Assembly (NCBI GenBank): GCA_029054535.1
Contig: JAIDFC010000199.1
Coordinates: forward strand, 1-7,964
Direction: 5' to 3'
From: Rikenella sp.
Lineage (GTDB): Bacteria > Bacteroidota > Bacteroidia > Bacteroidales > Rikenellaceae
Length of the DNA: 7,964 nt
Part shown: piece by piece, positions 1 to 5,245 of the stretch
How positions within the stretch are numbered: the stretch's first letter is position 1
Layout: each line of letters opens with the position of its first letter
The notes under the pieces: generated by a model
The model's input: the letters and a program-made list of their open reading frames with translations, nothing else
The model's database searches: none
Told to the model about the DNA's origin: nothing
Translations under genes and position numbers: made by a program

Positions 1-226
1 TAGCGCCCCCCTGCGCCGCCGGCACCTCCGGAAAGTTGCATCCCCCCGCCGCCACAGCCCTCCCGTCCGGCAAAGTTCCGATGAACGGCGCCGAAACCCC
101 ATACCCGTAACCCCCGTCCGAATCCACAGGCAGCAACCGCACCCATTCTCCTCCCTCGGAAAAGCCGGAGCCGCACCCGACGGCCAACCATCCGATCAGA
201 CTAAGGCAAAAGGTCGAGAATCTCAT
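1..226 (-). CDS. nanM: NanM-like cyclically permuted mutarotase (N-acetylneuraminate epimerase family), 5' part only
   Basis: This is the first 75 codons of a gene that runs off the left edge; it is too short for a standard ORF list. The translation starts MRFSTFCLSLIGWLAVGC, a basic start plus hydrophobic stretch ending in a possible lipobox at Cys18 (A-V-G-C, with Leu at -4), so it is probably exported and perhaps lipid-anchored. It continues with GYGVSAPFIGTLPDG and then AVAAGGCNFPEVPAAQGG. The GVSAPF...AGGCNFP blade is what I recognise from NanM/YjhT-type Kelch beta-propellers, which speed alpha/beta anomer conversion of N-acetylneuraminate, and from the cyclically permuted mutarotases of Bacteroidales. 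The ATG at 226-224 lies inside the end of the epimerase gene and overlaps it by 26 bp in another frame, so translation is probably coupled. No Shine-Dalgarno is visible. The substrate is inferred from family and neighbour; most of the protein is outside the window. Confidence 0.78.
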   Translation of the reverse strand, partial: MRFSTFCLSLIGWLAVGCGSGFSEGGEWVRLLPVDSDGGYGYGVSAPFIGTLPDGRAVAAGGCNFPEVPAAQGGA

Positions 227-1394
227 GGCACAAGACATGCGATTTAATCATCATCCGCGGAATATGGAACGGTCCCTTGAACATATTCCCTTTGGCCGGC
301 TGCGCCACAGTCCCGTCCCGATGCAGGTAGCCGTACCACTCGCCGTACCGCGCGTCGGGAAAATGCCCATAGGTATATTCGTTAATTTGCCGGTGCATCC
401 GGAGGTATTTCTCGTCCCGCGTAGCGAGATAAGCATACAAGGTCGCGATAATCGCCTCGGTCTGCGGCCACCAGAACTTCATGTCCTGCGAGTAGTCCTG
501 GGCCGGAAATCCCTTGCAGTCGCGGAAGTTGATGATCCCGCCGTAGGTCTCGTCCCATCCCCACTCCCACGACCAGTCGAGAATCGTGAGCGCCGTCTCG
601 GTCAACGCCCGATCCCACCCGCGATAGCGAGCCTCCTCGAGCAGAAACCACGCGGTCTCGATGCAATGACCCGGATTAATCACCCGACCGGCCATCGAGT
701 CGAGAAACTCGCCGTTCGGCCCCACCGTCTCGAGCAAAGCCCGGAACTCGGGGTGCATGAAATCCCGCTTTATCTCAGCGATCGACCGGTCGATCTGCGC
801 GGTCAAAACCTCCCGCTCGCCGATCGCCTCCCGAATCCGCGAAGCGGTGTTGATCAGGATCATGGTCAGCGAATGACCCTTCCCCACGAATCCCTCCTCC
901 CGGTACTTCGGCTCCAGAAAACCCGGGGTCGAGGTCATCCGCAAAATGCGCTCGAAAAGCTCCAACGCTTTCTCCCCATAGCTCCGATCGCCGGTCGCAA
1001 TGGCGTACTCCGACATCGCAATCGCCGCGAAACACTCCGAAAACACATACCTCCGCTTCCGCACCGGACGACCGTCGGCCGTTACCTCGAAAAACATATG
1101 CCCGTCAGCGTCCGTACAGTACCGCTCAATGAAATCGAGGGTGCTCTTTGCTGCCTCTATCCACTCCGGGTTCCGCTCGATGTGGTTGTAAGCGAAGGCG
1201 CATACGAACGCAAACCGCCCCTGAAACCATACCGACTTATCCCCGTCCATCAACCTCCCCTCCCGATCCAACGCGGTGTAAATCCCACCGTGCTCCCGAT
1301 CCAACCCGTGCCGCAACCAAAACGGCAGAATATCCTCCCGCAAATCCGATCCGTACTGCGCGCCCCAATAACTCAAATATCGCTTCTGATCCAT
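201..1394 (-). CDS. nanE: N-acylglucosamine 2-epimerase (AGE / renin-binding-protein family)
   Basis: A 397-aa protein, the usual length for AGE enzymes, which form a single (alpha/alpha)6 barrel and interconvert ManNAc and GlcNAc in the cytoplasm. Visible motifs: WFQGR (56-60), NPGHCIETAWFLLEE (240-254) with candidate catalytic His243, GWDETYGG (279-286), KFWWPQTEA (306-314), and KGPFHIPR (373-380) with the second candidate catalytic His377. The NPGH and FHIPR forms resemble AGE/renin-binding protein rather than cellobiose 2-epimerase. Bacteroides fragilis uses an AGE-type NanE instead of the proteobacterial ManNAc-6-P epimerase for sialic acid use, and the overlapping NanM-like gene downstream supports the same role here. 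The start at 1394 gives MDQKRYLSYW, a normal family N-terminus. Upstream is a 366-bp gap holding a large palindrome; I see no convincing -33/-7 promoter in the A/T-rich 50 bp before the ATG. Lyase and transporter genes are not in the window. The family is sure; the exact sugar is inferred. Confidence 0.88.
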   Translation of the reverse strand: MDQKRYLSYWGAQYGSDLREDILPFWLRHGLDREHGGIYTALDREGRLMDGDKSVWFQGRFAFVCAFAYNHIERNPEWIEAAKSTLDFIERYCTDADGHMFFEVTADGRPVRKRRYVFSECFAAIAMSEYAIATGDRSYGEKALELFERILRMTSTPGFLEPKYREEGFVGKGHSLTMILINTASRIREAIGEREVLTAQIDRSIAEIKRDFMHPEFRALLETVGPNGEFLDSMAGRVINPGHCIETAWFLLEEARYRGWDRALTETALTILDWSWEWGWDETYGGIINFRDCKGFPAQDYSQDMKFWWPQTEAIIATLYAYLATRDEKYLRMHRQINEYTYGHFPDARYGEWYGYLHRDGTVAQPAKGNMFKGPFHIPRMMIKSHVLCHEILDLLP

Positions 1395-1458
1395 AAACTA
1401 CATATTTCTTTAATTCGTTCTTTTTTCTGTAATCAGTCTTTAGCTACAAGCTGGAACT

Positions 1459-1482
1459 GTTCTCTTTGTGAACAAAGAGAAC
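1459..1482. repeat. Hairpin A, left arm
   Basis: Perfect 11-bp inverted repeat: GTTCTCTTTGT (1459-1469) and ACAAAGAGAAC (1472-1482) with a 2-nt centre GA. It is the mirror partner of the hairpin at 1684-1707. Confidence 0.9.
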
Positions 1483-1496
1483 CAGAAAAACTTCGG

Positions 1497-1513
1497 GCGA
1501 TACTGCGTATCGC
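1497..1513. repeat. Hairpin B, left arm
   Basis: Perfect 7-bp stem GCGATAC / GTATCGC with triloop TGC (GCA on the other strand). It lies 14 nt from hairpin A, the same spacing as in the right arm. Confidence 0.88.
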
Positions 1514-1550
1514 ATGGGCTGCCGTAGTCAAGAGCCCTGCGGCCTATTTC

Positions 1551-1617
1551 TTGGGCCGGGAGTAATGGCGCGCTTTATGGCAAATCAACCACTTAGCGCG
1601 CCATTACCCCAGCCCAA
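1551..1617. repeat. Central long stem-loop of the palindrome
   Basis: A perfect 13-bp stem, GTAATGGCGCGCT (1562-1574) with AGCGCGCCATTAC (1595-1607), around a 20-nt loop. It is extended by GGG/CCC (1558-1560 with 1608-1610) and TTGGGC/GCCCAA (1551-1556 with 1612-1617), with one mismatch and one bulged A. About 22 bp pair in all. No T-run follows on either strand, so it is not a canonical intrinsic terminator. Confidence 0.88.
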
Positions 1618-1652
1618 AAGTAAATCCAAAGCTATTCACTAAGAACGGTCAT

Positions 1653-1669
1653 GGAATGCGTAGCATTCC
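1653..1669. repeat. Hairpin B, right arm
   Basis: Perfect 7-bp stem GGAATGC / GCATTCC with triloop GTA. It is preceded by AGAACGGT (1642-1649), which recurs before a similar hairpin at 7563. Confidence 0.88.
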
Positions 1670-1683
1670 CGAAAGTTTCTTTG

Positions 1684-1707
1684 GTACTTTCTGTTCACAG
1701 AAAGTAC
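1684..1707. repeat. Hairpin A, right arm
   Basis: Perfect 11-bp inverted repeat GTACTTTCTGT (1684-1694) and ACAGAAAGTAC (1697-1707) with centre TC. It is the inverted partner of 1459-1482. Several positions differ from that copy, and each change is matched on the other side of its own stem. Confidence 0.9.
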
Positions 1708-1760
1708 AGTACCCGCACGTAGCCAATGATGGGTTGCAAAAAAAAAGAACAATTAAAAAG

Positions 1761-2648
1761 TTATTTATTTTCTTTGATTCTGGAGAGGAGGTATTGTCCG
1801 TATTGGTTTTTGGCCATCGGCTGCGCGATTTCGCGCAATTTTTCAGTCGAGATCCAGCCTTTACCGTAGGCGATCCCTTCGAGACAAGCGACCTTGAGTC
1901 CCTGTCGTTTTTCGATCACCTCGATAAAGGTCGAAGCCTCAGAGAGGGAGTCGTGGGTACCGGTATCGAGCCAGGCGAATCCCCGTCCGAGGAGTTGGAC
2001 CTTGAGTCGGTTGTCGCGCAGGAACTGTTCGTTGACCGTCGTAATCTCGAGTTCGCCCCGCGCCGACGGTTTGATATTTTTGGCCACCTCCACCACCCGG
2101 TTCGGATAGAAGTAGAGTCCCACCACCGCATAATTGGATTTGGGTTGGGTCGGTTTTTCTTCGAGCGTCTCGGCATTTCCTTCCGAGTCGAACGACACGA
2201 CGCCGTACCGTTCTGGATCGCTCACCCAGTAGCCGAAGACCGTAGCTTTCGGATCGGTCGGATCCTCGGCCCGAGCCACCGCCTCGCGCAGCATCGACGA
2301 GAAGCCCTGACCGAAGAAAATATTATCCCCCAACACCAAGCAAGCACTATCGTTTCCGATAAATCGTTCGCCGATGATAAAAGCCTGCGCCAGTCCGTCC
2401 GGCGAGGGCTGCTCGGCGTACTCGAATCGCACGCCGTAGTCCGATCCGTCGCCCAACAACCTGCGGAAACCCGGCAAATCATGCGGTGTGGAGATGATCA
2501 GAATCTCCCGAATCCCGGCCAACATCAACACCGAAATCGGATAATAAATCATCGGTTTGTCGTAAATCGGGAGCATCTGCTTGCTCACCCCTTTGGTGAT
2601 CGGATAAAGCCGCGTCCCCGACCCTCCGGCCAATACAATACCTTTCAT
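1761..2648 (-). CDS. rmlA: Glucose-1-phosphate thymidylyltransferase RmlA
   Basis: A 295-aa cytoplasmic nucleotidyltransferase, full length for the family. It joins dTTP and glucose-1-phosphate to give dTDP-glucose and pyrophosphate, the first step to dTDP-L-rhamnose and other dTDP-deoxysugars. Signature sequence: GGSGTRLYPIT at 8-18 (nucleotide-binding loop, Arg13), then KQMLPIYDKPM with Lys23; EQPSPDGLAQAF (79-90); LVLGDNIFFG (104-113) with metal-binding Asp108; LEEKP (162-166) with Lys165; GELEITTVN (198-206); and WLDTGTHDSL (226-235) with Asp228. All residues expected for activity are present. The start at 2648 gives the canonical MKGIVLAGG. No rmlB, rmlC or rmlD lies next to it: 366 bp of non-coding palindrome follow, and 416 bp of repeat-containing DNA precede, so it looks like a lone gene. 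I see no clear promoter. Downstream is a U-rich tract (T-runs on the minus strand, about 1755-1740) but no GC stem directly before it. Confidence 0.96.
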   Translation of the reverse strand: MKGIVLAGGSGTRLYPITKGVSKQMLPIYDKPMIYYPISVLMLAGIREILIISTPHDLPGFRRLLGDGSDYGVRFEYAEQPSPDGLAQAFIIGERFIGNDSACLVLGDNIFFGQGFSSMLREAVARAEDPTDPKATVFGYWVSDPERYGVVSFDSEGNAETLEEKPTQPKSNYAVVGLYFYPNRVVEVAKNIKPSARGELEITTVNEQFLRDNRLKVQLLGRGFAWLDTGTHDSLSEASTFIEVIEKRQGLKVACLEGIAYGKGWISTEKLREIAQPMAKNQYGQYLLSRIKENK

Positions 2649-2732
2649 GAATCTTAGTCTCTATTTATTGTTTCTTCTGTTTCTTCATTATCCGAGGTCC
2701 CGACGGTCCTCTGCATGATCGCTCGGCCCGCA

Positions 2733-2752
2733 GCCCTCCCCCTGCGGAGGGC
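2733..2752. repeat. GC-rich hairpin
   Basis: Perfect 7-bp stem GCCCTCC (2733-2739) with GGAGGGC (2746-2752) and a 6-nt loop. No T-run follows, so its role is unknown. Confidence 0.75.
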
Positions 2753-2762
2753 CGGTGCTGCT

Positions 2763-2792
2763 CGGCACTCGAAAACCGGAGTTTGCTCAGCA
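2763..2792 (-). repeat. Dispersed 30-nt repeat, copy 1
   Basis: On the minus strand this reads as a 30-mer ending GGTTTTCGAGTGCCG. It matches 7935-7964 on the plus strand at 26 of 30 positions, including a 13-nt exact run at that end (GTTTTCGAGTGCC plus the final G). Both copies are in gene-free DNA. Confidence 0.75.
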
Positions 2793-2958
2793 ACATGCAA
2801 GAACTGCGCTCCCGCGCGGGGCCGCCAAATAAGGCAGAGAGAACCCCAACAAAAGCCCCGACGAGGCCCCGCGGTGGGCTTGCAAACCGAGCAGCGTTCC
2901 GAGAGCAGAGACCGCTCGCGGGCTTTGCCGAGGTAGCGAGAGGAAGACGGTGTCAAAC

Positions 2959-3047
2959 TCCGCTTTGCTTGGGCCGACCGCAAAAACAAAAAACCAACAA
3001 AACCGGTTCCGCATCGCTTGGGCCTGCCGGCGCAACAAAACAAAACC
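2959..3047 (+). repeat. Two-copy direct repeat, period 49 bp
   Basis: The blocks 2959-2995 and 3008-3047 share TCCGCnnnGCTTGGGCCnnCCG (exact GCTTGGGCC at 2967-2975 and 3016-3024), followed in both by an A/C-only tract of the CAAAACAAAACC type. This suggests an old tandem duplication. Confidence 0.6.
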
Positions 3048-3064
3048 CTGCAACGCCCCGCCCA

Positions 3065-4330
3065 TCACAGCCGCGCCGTAACGAGATCTTTCGGCAACAC
3101 ACCCTTTATATCATAAACGACCGCCTCGTCCCCACTCAACAAAGCCCGAATATCCGATTCGAGGAACTGCCGATGAGCCACCGCCAGAATCACCGCGTCG
3201 TACCGTCCCTGCGCCTCGTCCAGCGCGGGGAGCAGCTCGATGCCGTACTCGCGTCGCACCTCGTCCGCCGAAGCCCACGGATCGTACACGTCCACGTCGC
3301 AGCGAAACTCCCGCAACTCGTTCACCACATCCACCACTTTCGTATTCCGTATATCCGGGCAGTTCTCCTTGAACGTGATCCCCAGCACCAAAACCCGTGC
3401 ATGTTTGACCTTGAAGTCATGCCCGATGAGAAGTTTGACCACCTTGTCGGCCACGAACGCCCCCATCGAGTCGTTGACCCGCCGCCCGGAGCTGATGACC
3501 GCCGTCAGATAACCCGCCTGCTCGGCCTTCCACTTCAAGTAGTAGGGATCGACCCCGATACAGTGTCCGCCGACCAATCCCGGTGCAAGACGGATGAAGT
3601 TCCACTTCGTAGCGGCCGCCTCGATCACCTCGTGGGTATCGATCCCGAGCCGGTCGAAAATCAAGGCCAACTCGTTGAAAAACGAGATATTGATGTCCCG
3701 CTGGCAGTTTTCGATGATCTTCGACGCCTCGGCCACCCGGATCGACGAAGCCCGGAACGTACCGTTCCGCAAGACGCTGTTATACAGTTCGTCCACGAAC
3801 TCCGCCGTCTCGGGCGTCGACCCCGAGGTAACTTTCCGGATCGTCGCAAAGGTATGTTGTTTATCCCCCGGATTGATCCGTTCGGGCGAGTAGCCGACAA
3901 AAAAGTCGCGATTGAACGCCAAACCCGACGCCCGTTCGAGCTCCGGCACGCAGACCTCTTCCGTGGCCCCCGGATAGACGGTCGATTCGTAGATCACGGT
4001 ATCGCCCGCCGCCAGCACCCCGCCGACCGTCGCCGAGGCCGCGATCAGCGGCGCCATGTCGGGCCGTTTGTCAGCCGTAATCGGCGTGGGCACGGTAACG
4101 ATATAGACGTTGCAGTCTCGAATCCCGTCCGGGTCGTCGGTGAATCGGATCTCGCTGGCGCGCAACTCGTCGTCGGCGACTTCGAGCGTGTGGTCGTGGC
4201 CCGCCTGAAGTCCCGCCACGCGCCGGGCGTTGACGTCGAATCCGACGACCGGATAGCGGCGAGCGAACTCGACCGCGAGCGGCAGTCCGACGTATCCCAA
4301 TCCGACGACGGCTATCTTGATAGATGGCAT
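3065..4330 (-). CDS. Nucleotide-sugar 6-dehydrogenase of the TviB/WbpO (UDP-HexNAc dehydrogenase) type
   Basis: A 421-aa cytoplasmic UDP-glucose/GDP-mannose dehydrogenase superfamily enzyme, full length. It would oxidise C6 of a UDP-N-acetylhexosamine to the uronic acid in two NAD+ steps, feeding capsule or O-antigen synthesis. Order of parts: N-terminal Rossmann fold with VVGLGYVGLPLAVEF (8-22); VTVPTPI (78-84); YESTVYPGATEEVC (114-127); SPERINPGD (148-156); EASKIIENCQRDINI (201-215) with Lys204 and Asn208; GLVGGHCIGVDPYYL (251-265) with catalytic Cys257; then the C-terminal substrate domain with LGITFKENCPDIRNTK (316-331). The GYSPERINPGDK and KWNFIRLAPGLVGGHCIGVDPYY stretches fit the Vi-antigen TviB/VipA and WbpO branch (UDP-GlcNAc or UDP-GalNAc) better than plain UDP-glucose dehydrogenase. 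Which sugar it uses cannot be read from sequence alone, so no symbol is given. A Bacteroidetes -7 box lies 21 bp upstream. Confidence 0.93.
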   Translation of the reverse strand: MPSIKIAVVGLGYVGLPLAVEFARRYPVVGFDVNARRVAGLQAGHDHTLEVADDELRASEIRFTDDPDGIRDCNVYIVTVPTPITADKRPDMAPLIAASATVGGVLAAGDTVIYESTVYPGATEEVCVPELERASGLAFNRDFFVGYSPERINPGDKQHTFATIRKVTSGSTPETAEFVDELYNSVLRNGTFRASSIRVAEASKIIENCQRDINISFFNELALIFDRLGIDTHEVIEAAATKWNFIRLAPGLVGGHCIGVDPYYLKWKAEQAGYLTAVISSGRRVNDSMGAFVADKVVKLLIGHDFKVKHARVLVLGITFKENCPDIRNTKVVDVVNELREFRCDVDVYDPWASADEVRREYGIELLPALDEAQGRYDAVILAVAHRQFLESDIRALLSGDEAVVYDIKGVLPKDLVTARL

Positions 4331-4351
4331 AGCTGTTCTCGTTTAATCCTC

Positions 4352-4359
4352 CAAAGATA
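4352..4359 (-). promoter_or_regulatory. Candidate -7 box for the nucleotide-sugar dehydrogenase gene
   Basis: On the minus strand 4359-4352 reads TATCTTTG, an exact match to the Bacteroidetes TAnnTTTG -7 consensus, 21 bp before the ATG at 4330. No matching -33 TTTG is seen at the expected 19-21 bp spacing, so only half the promoter is supported. Confidence 0.5.
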
Positions 4360-4415
4360 GCGTTTTTCCGGTTGGGTTGTTACGCCGGTCGGTCGGCACG
4401 GGCATTGCGCCGCCT

Positions 4416-5081
4416 TCAGAACCTGTACTTCAGCCCCACGCCGCAACCGAGAAACGTTCCCCGATAGGCGCCGTCGATGTCGATACAAGGATTCACATGA
4501 ACTTCCGGCTGCAGAATCAACCCCCGATACAATGTAATATCCTTGCTAAAACGCAGCACAAAGCCATACAGATTGACCGGATCCGCCCCCTCCCAAGTCA
4601 GCTCCGGTTTTCCGCCGATCCGTAGATCGCTATTCTTCCCAACCACAAAATCGGCATTGAACCCCGCCGAAAAATCGAGGATTCGCGAATAGAACCGATA
4701 GGAGAGCTGCACAGAGACGTATTTGCCGTCGTAACCGCTCCGATACGGGTCGACATAATAGTCGCCATTCCCCGGAACCGTATAGCCGGGCATGGTTTGC
4801 GTATAGTGGAAAGTCCTATAGTATGCCCCGAGCTGAATCCCGTCGTGCTGCGAAAGCTCGGTCTGGAAGTTCACCCCGAAAGTCGGATAGAAGCGATTCC
4901 CCGGGTCGTAATTGTCGATGCTCCCTTTCCGGGAGAGACACCATTCCGGCGTAAAATCGAATCCCACCGAAAAGCGCGGTTTGAACTTACCCGATTCTGA
5001 AACACGGCTGTTCTGCGCCGCCACCGGCACAGACAACAATCCGATCAAGACGATCGAAGTCAAGGGTCGAAAAATTCGCAT
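4416..5081 (-). CDS. Small outer-membrane beta-barrel protein (function unknown)
   Basis: I chose the ATG at 5081 (221 aa) over the upstream in-frame ATG at 5144. It starts a clean Sec signal peptide, MRIFRPLTSIVLIGLLSVPVAA, with likely cleavage after Ala22 (VAA|Q), and the longer start would begin upstream of the predicted promoter. The mature part has about eight amphipathic beta-strands: FKPRFSVGFDFTPEW, RFYPTFGVNFQTELS, GIQLGAYYRTFHY, KYVSVQLSYRFYS, LDFSAGFNADFVV, VNLYGFVLRF, GLILQPEVHVNP and a last strand ending GVGLKYRF. The terminal Phe is the usual outer-membrane assembly signal. Size and strand number suggest an 8-stranded barrel of the OmpA-transmembrane/OmpW kind. I recognise no specific family, ligand or catalytic site. 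It is divergent from the EF-G2-like gene and has its own promoter. The polysaccharide gene downstream may be chance. Confidence 0.8.
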   Translation of the reverse strand: MRIFRPLTSIVLIGLLSVPVAAQNSRVSESGKFKPRFSVGFDFTPEWCLSRKGSIDNYDPGNRFYPTFGVNFQTELSQHDGIQLGAYYRTFHYTQTMPGYTVPGNGDYYVDPYRSGYDGKYVSVQLSYRFYSRILDFSAGFNADFVVGKNSDLRIGGKPELTWEGADPVNLYGFVLRFSKDITLYRGLILQPEVHVNPCIDIDGAYRGTFLGCGVGLKYRF

Positions 5082-5113
5082 AGCAATAACAACAAGAAGG
5101 TTAGTAGTCGCTT

Positions 5114-5145
5114 TAAATATAGGAAGAAATATTCGAGAAAACAAA
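5114..5145 (-). promoter_or_regulatory. Bacteroidetes-type promoter for the barrel protein gene
   Basis: On the minus strand there is TTTG at 5145-5142 (-33), a 20-bp spacer, and TATATTTA at 5121-5114 (-7; 7 of 8 to TAnnTTTG if the last base is counted as the mismatch). Spacing fits the Bacteroidetes sigma-A consensus (19-21 bp). The start would fall near 5107-5105, about 25 nt before the ATG at 5081. Confidence 0.65.
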
Positions 5146-5158
5146 ATTTTCGACCCAC

Positions 5159-5190
5159 TTGGATTTTTGCAAGAAAATTACTTATATTTA
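5159..5190 (+). promoter_or_regulatory. Candidate promoter for the EF-G2-like gene
   Basis: TTGG at 5159-5162 and TATATTTA at 5183-5190 are separated by 20 bp. The -33 half is weak (TTGG for TTTG) and the -7 ends in A, not G. The implied leader is about 45-50 nt before the ATG at 5246. The same TATATTTA octamer serves the divergent barrel gene. The leader may need an activator, since Bacteroides EF-G2 genes are reported to be controlled by the regulator Cur; I cannot identify a binding site. Confidence 0.5.
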
Positions 5191-5195
5191 TAGGC

Positions 5196-5215
5196 AAAAT
5201 CCGGCGGCGGATTTT
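5196..5215 (+). promoter_or_regulatory. Leader hairpin upstream of the EF-G2-like gene
   Basis: Perfect 7-bp stem AAAATCC (5196-5202) with GGATTTT (5209-5215), 6-nt loop GGCGGC, at or just after the predicted start site. The 3' side is T-rich but belongs to the stem, so it is not a good terminator. It could affect RNA stability or initiation. Confidence 0.45.
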
Positions 5216-5245
5216 TCAAAACAAACCCTCCAAAACCCACTCGTT

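Larger units (their letters stand above)
1441..1725. repeat. 285-bp composite palindrome (MITE- or BIME-like) with paired local hairpins
   Basis: This fills most of the gap between rmlA and the epimerase gene. The element reads as an inverted repeat with arms of about 130 bp around a 20-nt centre (1575-1594). Arm ends 1441-1513 and 1653-1725 are both exactly 73 nt and align without gaps: an outer 18 nt (13 of 18 match), an 11-bp-stem hairpin, a 14-nt spacer, and a 7-bp-stem hairpin. The sequence between them and the centre is more diverged but still alignable (shared TAGTnAAnAGC). The two arms differ in sequence, yet each hairpin is perfect within its own arm. I see no target-site duplication and no transposase. 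It may be a non-autonomous mobile repeat; it could also stop rmlA transcripts or affect nanE expression. Nothing here codes convincingly. Confidence 0.8.
2649..3064. other. Gene-free, repeat-containing stretch between rmlA and the nucleotide-sugar dehydrogenase
   Basis: This 416-bp stretch has open frames on both strands (up to about 130 codons on minus), but they resemble no family, overlap each other and run through repeats. They are probably open by chance in GC-rich DNA. It contains a GC hairpin (2733-2752), a dispersed 30-nt repeat (2763-2792), a 10-bp palindrome CCCGCGCGGG (2811-2820), a two-copy repeat of 49-bp period (2959-3047) and A/C-only tracts near 2981-3003 and 3033-3047. I found no clear promoter for rmlA here and no canonical terminator for the dehydrogenase gene. 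Confidence 0.65.

Noticed and set aside
225..1565. 446-codon plus-strand open frame antisense to the epimerase
   Set aside because: It mirrors a clear AGE gene in GC-rich DNA, is rich in Arg/Pro/His and matches no family.
1441..1725. Complete insertion sequence
   Set aside because: No transposase frame, and I found no flanking target-site duplication.
1656..2657. 333-codon plus-strand open frame antisense to rmlA
   Set aside because: Its body is the complement of a fully recognisable RmlA and its first part is the palindrome's hairpin A.
2654..3068. Minus-strand frames of 129 and 93 codons in the gap after the dehydrogenase gene
   Set aside because: They overlap each other in different frames, pass through repeats, and show no domain, start signal or promoter. 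I cannot exclude a small protein but have no support for one.
2783..4360. 525-codon plus-strand open frame
   Set aside because: Antisense to the nucleotide-sugar dehydrogenase and running through repeat DNA; composition is that of a shadow frame.
5082..5144. Upstream start (ATG at 5144) for the barrel protein gene
   Set aside because: It lies upstream of the predicted transcription start, and the ATG at 5081 gives a complete signal peptide.
5159..5245. In-frame upstream start (ATG at 5159) for the EF-G2-like gene
   Set aside because: It would place the -7 box and leader hairpin inside the coding region; homologues start at the MKKYPTNEIKNI-like sequence.
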